Shown here: piece after piece, positions 44,199 to 50,469 of the stretch | How the letters are laid out: every line of letters starts with the position of its first letter | How positions within the stretch are numbered: position 1 is the first letter of the stretch | Source: Methylobacterium segetis | GTDB taxonomy: Bacteria; Pseudomonadota; Alphaproteobacteria; Rhizobiales; Beijerinckiaceae | Length of the DNA stretch: 50,469 bases | Assembly (NCBI RefSeq): GCF_004348265.1 | Contig: NZ_SMNT01000033.1 | Location: forward strand, 1 to 50,469 | Direction of reading: 5' to 3' | The notes under the pieces: model-generated | The model's input: the letters and a program-made list of their open reading frames with translations, nothing else | Told to the model about the DNA's origin: nothing | The model's database searches: none | Program-made: the position numbers and the translations under genes

Positions 44199-44281
44199 GG
44201 GCGGGTGCTTCTTCTTCGAAACGGCAATCTCAGCATGCTTTCGTCCAGATCGCGAGTGTGCGCGAGCAGCCTTGAGAGCGC

Positions 44282-44569
44282 TTATCGTTTGTTCGTCGAT
44301 GTAAGTTCCCGAATTCTAGCAAGTCGCGGCTTCACGGCTGTATGATCAGCTTCGCTCTGCTTCAGAGATCGAGCGATGTCACGGTCATCGCGCTCAACAG
44401 CGTCCTTCGCCTGTAAGTGTACGATCACGGACCCTGAATTCGCCAAGAAATTTTCATGAGCTGAGACTGCCGCGCGAGCGAACTGGAGTGCGTCGTCCTC
44501 GCTGAGGCCGGCCATTTTGCCCGTGGATTGATTAGCTTTCGCGACGGCTCGGATCATCCCGTCCGTCAT
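44282..44569 (-). CDS. Hypothetical protein
   Basis: A 95-residue helical, acidic protein (MTDGMIRAVAKANQSTGKMA, then LSEDDALQFARAAVSAHENF). The ATG at 44569 begins the protein-like part, although the frame is open to 45022. Middle of the small-gene row. No family known. Confidence 0.5.
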   Translation of the reverse strand: MTDGMIRAVAKANQSTGKMAGLSEDDALQFARAAVSAHENFLANSGSVIVHLQAKDAVERDDRDIARSLKQSEADHTAVKPRLARIRELTSTNKR

Positions 44570-44616
44570 GGTTGCCTCGTCGTCAGCGCTTCTGGGATGC
44601 GCCAGTGTGCGAGCCT

Positions 44617-44841
44617 TCATCGCTTCATCCGCCGAAGCACTTCGCCGCTTCGTATTACCTGAAAAAGATCGTCTCCCAGCCAGTCCACCCCTGCACCGTT
44701 GAGAAGCGAATATCGACGTTGGTCCTTCAGGACGTGCGATCCACTCAGCCCGCCACTTCGCGTGAAGGTCTGCCACGCGATAATCATGTGAAGGGTGCCG
44801 TCTTCCGCTTGAGCTTCGAAACGCTCTAGTTCGTGATCCAT
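44617..44841 (-). CDS. Hypothetical protein
   Basis: A 74-residue protein: MDHELERFEAQAEDGTLHMI, then LKDQRRYSLLNG and DDLFQVIRSGEVLRRM. The pattern is familiar to me from methylobacterial small proteins of unknown role. First gene of the row. Confidence 0.6.
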   Translation of the reverse strand: MDHELERFEAQAEDGTLHMIIAWQTFTRSGGLSGSHVLKDQRRYSLLNGAGVDWLGDDLFQVIRSGEVLRRMKR

Positions 44842-45049
44842 TGGTCATCTCGCCTGCAAAAGCCGCCGCAATCCGGAACGCGCACGACGCTCCTCGAGAG
44901 CGTGCCAGGCCCATGCATCCGAATGCCCTGAAAGAGCGGGCAGACCTGTCTGCCTCCCGCGCGGTGATCGGCCGTGGCCGAACGCCTTTTTGAGCTGCCA
45001 TGACACTCACAGGCGGAAGCAAGGATTCCCTCCCTCATCCGTGCGCACC

Positions 45050-45262
45050 TCAATGCCCCCGCATGCTCAGGGACCGGGGCTTGAGACTGGCGACTCGAAT
45101 CGTGAGCCTGACCGATCGAATGGCTTCGATGGTTCGGCGCGGAGCGCCCGTTTCCAGAGCTTGCGTCTCAAGATCCGTGAGCTGGTCGATCAATCGTCCT
45201 TGCTCAATCGCACCCGGCTCACCCGTGATGCGGGCTATCAAGCTGATCAGCCGGTGCATCAT
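45050..45262 (-). CDS. Doubtful hypothetical protein
   Basis: About 70 residues from the ATG at 45262 (MMHRLISLIARITGEPGAIE start). A plausible helix-rich protein but with a weak ribosome site and a poor ending. Confidence 0.3.
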   Translation of the reverse strand: MMHRLISLIARITGEPGAIEQGRLIDQLTDLETQALETGAPRRTIEAIRSVRLTIRVASLKPRSLSMRGH

Positions 45263-45711
45263 GGGGCAGAGACAGGGCGGCTGAGAGCTCGCCATCGCAG
45301 CGCTCCACATTGGTGGAGAGGCTGACGGGGATCGCCAGTGGACCGTGACCACCAACATCAACGTGCCGGAGGTCAGGTTGCTCCCATCTTTACCTCATCT
45401 GTTCGCCTCATGAAGACGCTCGCTACAGGCGTCAGCGTGGCTGCTAGTTGATGATGAAGGGCGGACAAATGCATGCGCCGCGCCGTCGAGCTACCGGGGC
45501 GATCGCCGTGTGTCGTGACGCCACCTCAGGCGGAGGATTGGTCCAGAAACGTTAGCTTCAGGCGGATCAGCCAACTGGCTGCGCACGTTTATGGTCCCTG
45601 AAGGATCGAGCTCGCCCGCCCTGACACGATCAGGAATGGTTTCGTGCCTCGGAGCCATGTTCGGCGATTACGCCGCACCTGAACAAGGCTGCGGCGCATG
45701 TTGCGGGCGGC
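45263..45711. other. Intergenic region
   Basis: 449 bases, no gene recognised. Confidence 0.35.
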
Positions 45712-46360
45712 CTAGTGCAAGGCGCCATCCGCGGCGAGGACGTGCGCGATCTCCACGTAAACTCGGTTCTCGGCGCCCCAGGCATCAGGGTCCGTCCTTA
45801 CCTTCGGGAGAATCAGCGTCGAGGCCCGCTCGTAGAGCCGCACCGCATTTCTGGATGCGGCTGGCCGCGGTCTTGAGGACGTCATCGATCTCGACCTGCA
45901 GGCGCTCGCGTTTGTCGAGATCTCGGCTGAAGCGGGCCGGGACGTTGTTCACCTCGAAGGCCAGCGCGCCGGCGAGCTGGTCCATGGCGAAGATAGCATC
46001 GACGAGCGGAACGAGTTTGCGCTCGTCGCGAGAGCGAGCCTCAAGTCCTCCCGTTGGGCCTTGATCTCCTTGAGGCGGTCGGTGCCGTTCGCGTCGCCCT
46101 TGGTAACCGTCCGGATTTTGCTTTGATGCGGCACTCTAGGAAGGCTTGAACGCTCTCCGGCAGCACCCACTCGCCATGCGCCTGACGGAGTGAAACACCC
46201 GCTCCTGCAAGCTGCTGGATCCGGCGCTTCGGGATCCCGAGCACCTCAGCCAGATCGGCTTTTGAGATCTCTATCCGAGCCCCCTGAAGCGAAACCGAAA
46301 CGCAAAAGTCGAAAACCGAAAAATGCGTGAAACCGGTGCAATCACGGAACGGCTGTTCAC
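45712..46360 (-). pseudogene. Terminase-small-subunit-like gene with three frameshifts
   Basis: Four reading-frame pieces on the minus strand join into one protein. Piece 1: IEISKADLAEVLGIPKRRIQ followed by LAGAGV, a Nu1-type DNA-packaging HTH. Piece 2 (shift near 46110): GTDRLKEIKAQREDLRLAL. Piece 3 (shift near 46030): RDERKLVPLVDAIFAMDQLA and LDKRERLQVEIDDVLKTAA. Piece 4 (shift near 45840): NAVRLYERASTLILPKVRTD to DGALH and TAG at 45712-45714. The whole would be a phage terminase small-subunit-like protein. Start uncertain. Not functional. Confidence 0.65.
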
Positions 46361-46430
46361 GACGGTATCGCGCCCTCAAGAATTGGGCCGCCCGCCCGAG
46401 CAAAATAAGGTGCAGTTCAGAGGGGCACTC

Positions 46431-46559
46431 ATGGTCTCGGTGGGCTCGTTCCTGGTGATCCTCGCGTCTGCGGCTATAGGACGGTCAGAGTCACTGAATT
46501 TTATAGGTGAGGACTTCCTCAATCGGCCGAAGCCGGAACTTCCTACCCGCCGGAAGTGA
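46431..46559 (+). CDS. Doubtful short signal-peptide-bearing peptide
   Basis: 42 codons (MVSVGSFLVILASAAIGRSE start) with GAGGGG 9 bases upstream and a hydrophobic N-terminus. Convergent with the transglutaminase gene. May be chance. Confidence 0.3.
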   Translation: MVSVGSFLVILASAAIGRSESLNFIGEDFLNRPKPELPTRRK

Positions 46560-46572
46560 CCTCAGCGGTACG

Positions 46573-47469
46573 TCAGCCGCTAACTTGGACAGCGACGGAC
46601 ATGTCCAGGAAGGCGTCGGCGGGCCCGATGAAACTGCCCACTACCGGCATGGCTTGGCGGATGTCGCGCGCCACGGCGACCGGAATGAGGTTTGCGCCGC
46701 CCACGCTGCAGTTCGTCGGATCGAAGGTGACCCAGCCTGCGCTGGGCAGGAAGACCTCGCCCCAGGCATGGGTGGATCCGGCATCGGCCGACCCGAGCAG
46801 TGCGCGCGTGGGGTCATGGAGATAGCCCGAGACGACCCTTGCACCGAAGCCGAGACTACGTACCGCCTCAACGAAGAGCGTGGCAAGATCCCGGCAGGAG
46901 CCCAAACCGGACGACAAGGTTTGGCCCGGCGACTGCGTGCCCTCGTCTTCCCGGGCCTGGTAGGTGATGCCGCCGCCCACACCGGCATTGATGTCCTTGA
47001 GGAGCGAGAGGGTGTCGGTCGGGTAGCCAGCCACGAAGCCCTGGGCCCAGTTCTGCAGGCGCTCTCCATGGGGGTACTGCTGCACGGTGAGTGCTCCGAG
47101 GTCCGTCCACTCGTCGTCAGAGTACCGGAAGGGGACCGAGATGGCCGAGGCGGCGATGTTGAAGACGGGATAGGTGAGCGCCAAAATCTCGACGTGAGCG
47201 ACGCTGTCGATGACGAGCATGTCGGACGATGCTCCGAAGGTGACTATCGCGACCGCGTTCCCAGCAACGTCGTTGGCCCAGCTCACTGCCGCATCCGGGG
47301 TCACTCGGATGTCACTCGAAAGGAGCCTCAGGTCCCGCGCTTCCCTCGGGCGTAGCATCAGCCGGTGTGGCCCCAGCCCGACGGGCTGCCTGTAGCGGTA
47401 GGTCGTCCGGTGGTGGATGCGCAGGTCGACCAAGGGACGCTCCTCAGGAACCACTTCGGTCCGATTCAT
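46573..47469 (-). CDS. Transglutaminase-like family protein
   Basis: A 298-residue protein. N-terminal domain DLRIHHRTTYRYRQPVGLGP is the bacterial transglutaminase-like N-terminal signature. The catalytic triad is visible as Cys in GLGSCRDLATLF, His in STHAWGEVF and Asp in TFDPTNCSV. No signal peptide or membrane segment. Members are thiol proteases or peptidases, often near regulators of circularly permuted ATP-grasp enzymes; none is present here. ATG at 47469. Confidence 0.92.
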   Translation of the reverse strand: MNRTEVVPEERPLVDLRIHHRTTYRYRQPVGLGPHRLMLRPREARDLRLLSSDIRVTPDAAVSWANDVAGNAVAIVTFGASSDMLVIDSVAHVEILALTYPVFNIAASAISVPFRYSDDEWTDLGALTVQQYPHGERLQNWAQGFVAGYPTDTLSLLKDINAGVGGGITYQAREDEGTQSPGQTLSSGLGSCRDLATLFVEAVRSLGFGARVVSGYLHDPTRALLGSADAGSTHAWGEVFLPSAGWVTFDPTNCSVGGANLIPVAVARDIRQAMPVVGSFIGPADAFLDMSVAVQVSG

Positions 47470-47505
47470 CCGGAAAGGCAGTCAGTGTTGGTGCGCTCCG
47501 ACGAC

Positions 47506-47862
47506 CTAAACGTGGAACATGAAGAACCGCGGCATCTCGCGGCTCGCATTGTCACCCGATGACAGGCCGGCGACGTAGATCCGTGCTGGATCGATGCTGA
47601 ACTCACCCATAACTTCACGCGTCAAGCCAGCGAGAATGAACGGTTCGCCTCGGACGCGTGTCTGGTGCTCGTGCCTGAACCAGTCCCAGCTCTTGACGAC
47701 GTGGGCCGATTTTGGAGGTAACGGACCGTATCCGTTTACGTTGCATCGCAATACAAAACGCCCATCAGGTACGCGTTTCCGGGCAAAGCCATGGGCTGCG
47801 AGCTTCTGCTCGGCTACGAAGCGCCTCACTTGGACGTGTATGTTGGCGTGCTTCCCGGACAA
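47506..47862 (-). pseudogene. Fragment of a PHB depolymerase/LpqC-type esterase
   Basis: A 118-codon frame whose middle is clearly esterase: SWDWFRHEHQTRVRGEPFIL, then AGLTREVMGEFSIDPARIYV and AGLSSG, the nucleophile elbow. Before it the frame is not homologous (KLAAHGFARKRV is faintly like the earlier part), and right after GLSSG it ends in unrelated DNASREMPRFFMFHV. The last 100 or more residues with Asp and His are absent. Not functional. Confidence 0.7.
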
Positions 47863-47903
47863 GGTCTCGCTCTGCTCGCCCGAAGTGATGATCTCGGCCG
47901 TTC

Positions 47904-49013
47904 TCAGGCTGCCTGGATCAGCCGCACCTGCGAGAACCCGACCAGCTTACGGGCGTCCTCGTCCCAGAGTGCCAGCCCGAGACAACGTACGCTGTCCCTC
48001 AGCGTCAGTCGGCCCACCTGTCCGAGCACCGCGTGGCCGTCCATGCATTCCTGGAGCCGGTAGTTCGGGATGCGGCTGTTCAGGTGGTGGACGTGATGCA
48101 GGCCCACGTTCCCGGTAAACCATTGCAGGACGCGCGGCAGGACATAGTACGAGCTGCCGCCGAGCGCCGCGCGATGGAAGTCCCAGGCCTCCGCCTCCTC
48201 CCACACCGTCTCCTCGTACTGATGCTGGACGTAGAACAGCCAGCCACCGATCCAGGCGGCCACGCTGATCACGGGCAGGAACACCCAGAGCACCGGCCCA
48301 ATCCCGCCAGTCGCGAAAGCCAGCGCCGCCATCACGGCGACCAGGGAGATGTCGAGGGCCAGTACGTCTCGCCAAGCCATGCGCCACGGCAGGCCGACAC
48401 CGAAAGGCATGCGCTGCAGGACGAGGAAGTTGAGCGGGGACCCGAGCACGATCAGGATGAGCGGGTTGCGATAGAGGCGATAGCGGAGCCGGCCCAGGCG
48501 CGACAGGGCGAGGTACTCGCGCACGGTCAAGGTATGGACATCTCCCGTACCGCGGCGGCTCAGGTCACCGGTGGAGGCATGGTGCAGGGCATGCGCCCGC
48601 CTCCAGCTGTCGTAGGGTGTCACCGTCAGGATGCTCAGAGCACGCCCGAGCCAATCGTTGGCGGCGCGGGACGGCAGGAACGAGCCGTGCCCGCAATCGT
48701 GCTGGATGATGAACAGCCGGACCAGGAGGCCGCCTACCGGCACGGCCAGCGGCAGCACAAAAAGCCCGTAGCCGTTCGCGGCTACGAAGAGCATGAAGGA
48801 GCAGAGCGCCAGATACGGCAGCAAGGTGTTCGTGACCTGCCACTGGGCAAGCCTACGAACAGGCTCACGATAAGCCGCGCAGTGGCGGGCTACTTCGCGC
48901 GCGGCCGCTGCGGCGTGCCCGCGGTCTGCCCCATCAACATGCTGACCGCTCATCGGATTGTCGTCATGGCAAGGCGGTGTCACCGTCCGGTTTCTCGAAA
49001 TCAGCGTCTTCAT
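47904..49013 (-). CDS. Fatty acid desaturase
   Basis: A 369-residue integral membrane di-iron enzyme. His boxes are HDCGH, HALHH and HHVHH in order, with three to four membrane segments. It introduces a double bond into a fatty acyl chain using O2. The ATG at 49013 overlaps the stop of the HAD gene (ATGA), so it is translationally coupled to that broken gene. An in-frame ATG 20 codons later is an alternative start. Confidence 0.92.
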   Translation of the reverse strand: MKTLISRNRTVTPPCHDDNPMSGQHVDGADRGHAAAAAREVARHCAAYREPVRRLAQWQVTNTLLPYLALCSFMLFVAANGYGLFVLPLAVPVGGLLVRLFIIQHDCGHGSFLPSRAANDWLGRALSILTVTPYDSWRRAHALHHASTGDLSRRGTGDVHTLTVREYLALSRLGRLRYRLYRNPLILIVLGSPLNFLVLQRMPFGVGLPWRMAWRDVLALDISLVAVMAALAFATGGIGPVLWVFLPVISVAAWIGGWLFYVQHQYEETVWEEAEAWDFHRAALGGSSYYVLPRVLQWFTGNVGLHHVHHLNSRIPNYRLQECMDGHAVLGQVGRLTLRDSVRCLGLALWDEDARKLVGFSQVRLIQAA

Positions 49014-49615
49014 CCTACTTCATCGAGGTGTTTGAGCAGGGCCGCCGGATCCTCGTAGACACGCACGGCGCCGGACCGCTCCATCTCGTCCGCACCATAG
49101 CCACCCGCCAGCAGGCCGACACGAAGCCCGCGGCAGCGACGCGCCGCCAGCATGTCCCAGATACAGTCTCCCACGATCACGGCCGTCTCGGTCGACTTGC
49201 CGAGCTTGCCTGCGGCAGCGAGGAAGAAATCGGGATCGACGTTCAGGGCTGCCAAGGGCACTTGGGTGTCTCCATACGGCCGCTCGTGGCGATGGCCCAG
49301 GGGATGTCGGTCTCGGTGAGATTGGCCAGGAGTGTGCGCCGGGCAGTGGACGGAGCTGCGACAACAACCGTCCACACGCTTCAGAATGCATGCGACTTAG
49401 GCGCGCGATGCGCACCTCGCTGATTGCCTGTCCTGTTTCCCGCGGAAGCTGGTTCAGTGAAGAGACCGCCGCTTATGCCGCTCTTGCGGTGGATCCGCCA
49501 CACGGACGAAGGGATCTCCCGGGTTAAGCGCTTGGCTCCAAGCAGGTACGTGCTGATAGACGTCGTCGACGAGCGTGCCGTTGAAATCGAACAGCACGCA
49601 GGTCTCGACACGCAT
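49010..49615 (-). pseudogene. Frameshifted HAD-family hydrolase
   Basis: Pieces join into a HAD phosphatase. The ATG at 49615 gives MRVETCVLFDFNGTLVDDVY (motif I DFNGT). A shift follows to WRIHRKSGISGGLF, another to RIARLSRMHSEACGRLL, and another to ALNVDPDFFLAAAGKLGKST and AVIVGDCIWDMLAARRC (motif IV), then RVYEDPAALLKHLDEVG and TGA at 49012-49010. At least three frameshifts. It lies between the alpha/beta hydrolase (11 bases upstream) and the desaturase (overlap), in one operon. Confidence 0.8.
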
Positions 49616-49626
49616 TGATCCCTTCC

Positions 49627-50469
49627 TCACGCAGCCGCGGCGCGCGCGTGCTTCGAGGCAAGCTCCACAGCCGCGACGACCTGTTCGGGCGCGAGGTGAT
49701 GGATCATGTGCCCCATGCCCGGGACGACGATGAGCTCGCTGTTCGCGATCTCGCCGTGCAGCCGCTCCGACTGGCGTCCCACATCCGCAATCTGATCATC
49801 CGCACCCGTGACGATCACGACGGGCAGCTTCAGCTCACGGTAGTGCTCCTGAAGCTCGATCGTGACCGGCGTCATCATCGCGGCATCCTCGGCAGAGGCC
49901 CGCAGCTGTGAGGGACGCAACATCAGCTCCTTCGGGAACTCTCTGTCGAAGCGGTCCGGCACTGAGGCCGGCGCGAACATGGCCTTGATCAGGCCGGGCA
50001 AGAGGAGCCGGGAGATGACGGGTGAGATCGTGTAGCGCATCGCGTCGCCCAGCACGGGAATGGCCGGTGGCGAGAACAGGATCACGTCGGCGCGTAAGGT
50101 CGGATAGTAGTAGCCTGAGGCTAACACGAGACCGCGCACGAGCTGCGGGGCTTGCAGCGCGAGGGCGACCGCGACCAGGCTGCCCCAGGAATGCCCGAGC
50201 ACCACGGCTTGCGAGACACCGAGCTGGTGCAGCGCCTTCTGGAACAGCGTCGCATGCGCGCGCGGTGTCCAGAGCGCCCGAGGTCGCTCACTGTAGCCGT
50301 AGCCGGGGCGGTCGATGATGATGACACGATAGCGCTCGGCAAGTTCATCGACGATGCCGCTGACCAAGTAATCCTGGATCATCGTTCCGTTGCCGTGAAT
50401 GAGCAGCAGGGGCTCGCCTTGCCCGCGCTCGACGTAATGCAGGCGCACGCCATCGACCGTCAGGAAGCT
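49627..50469 (-). CDS. Alpha/beta hydrolase, N-terminus beyond the window
   Basis: At least 280 residues, frame open to the window edge (SFLTVDGVRLHYVERGQGEP at the right end). HGNG oxyanion region, nucleophile elbow GHSWGS, Asp in VTGADDQIADVG and His in VPGMGHMIHH complete the fold and triad. This resembles hydrolases acting on esters or C-C bonds. Its stop is 11 bases before the HAD gene start, same strand. Partial. Confidence 0.9.
   Translation of the reverse strand, partial: SFLTVDGVRLHYVERGQGEPLLLIHGNGTMIQDYLVSGIVDELAERYRVIIIDRPGYGYSERPRALWTPRAHATLFQKALHQLGVSQAVVLGHSWGSLVAVALALQAPQLVRGLVLASGYYYPTLRADVILFSPPAIPVLGDAMRYTISPVISRLLLPGLIKAMFAPASVPDRFDREFPKELMLRPSQLRASAEDAAMMTPVTIELQEHYRELKLPVVIVTGADDQIADVGRQSERLHGEIANSELIVVPGMGHMIHHLAPEQVVAAVELASKHARAAAA

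Noticed and set aside
1..50469. CRISPR array, rRNA or tRNA genes
   Set aside because: No regular spaced repeats and no rRNA or tRNA signature was seen by reading; a tRNA scan was not possible, so absence of tRNA is not proven.

Overview
The window looks like accessory-rich chromosome (or a large replicon) of a Methylobacterium-type alphaproteobacterium. The evidence is high GC with strongly GC-biased third positions, a circularly permuted two-piece tmRNA, MucR and NepR family regulators, a phasin, two DUF6894 proteins, a cold-shock protein paired with a DUF6481 protein, and many short lineage-type hypothetical genes. The genus is inferred from gene content and was not tested. No rRNA, tRNA or CRISPR array was recognised.

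Layout. 0.1-7.8 kb: patatin-like lipase and GntP-type permease as a pair, a Trp/Arg-rich exported peptide, a Tat-type amidohydrolase, a GNAT acetyltransferase, a SRPBCC protein with an abnormal start and a MmcQ/YjbR protein. 7.8-11 kb: cold-shock gene with a long leader and a terminator, DUF6481 gene, phasin and small proteins. 11.3-14.5 kb: regulators (Crp/Fnr, MucR overlapping a DUF6894 gene, AraC). 14.6-18 kb: a channel-like membrane protein and a zinc alcohol dehydrogenase operon. 19.2-25 kb: a Crp/Fnr gene cut short by an amber codon, an AT-richer GH114-like glycosidase with RTX repeats, an IS630-type relic, and a PAS/receiver/LuxR fusion protein with a relic PAS gene behind it. 25.6-30 kb: DJ-1/PfpI protein, orphan ABC solute-binding protein and a membrane class III nucleotide cyclase. 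30.4-32.4 kb: an SDR relic, the tmRNA gene and a YkgJ-type cysteine-cluster protein.

32.5-40.9 kb carries stress- and envelope-type genes (general stress protein, PepSY-like secreted protein, a membrane-anchored coiled-coil protein, DUF6894, a hydrolase, a thioredoxin-reductase-like flavoprotein, a class I amidotransferase, a NepR-like anti-sigma protein and a repeat protein). 41.4-46.5 kb is a decayed, possibly prophage-derived stretch: a frameshifted collagen-like gene, a tyrosine-recombinase relic, a terminase-small-subunit-like gene with three frameshifts, and a run of tiny hypotheticals. 46.5 kb to the end has a transglutaminase, a PHB-depolymerase fragment, and an operon of alpha/beta hydrolase, frameshifted HAD phosphatase and fatty acid desaturase.

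The dominant theme is gene decay: at least eight frames are broken or truncated, next to mobile-element relics. The most useful unlabelled objects are the tmRNA (minus strand, about 31343-31690, with a readable tag), the low-GC secreted glycosidase, the kinase-less PAS-receiver-HTH fusion, the channel-like protein without a canonical filter, and the orphan NepR. I did not find a system that I can defend as wholly new.
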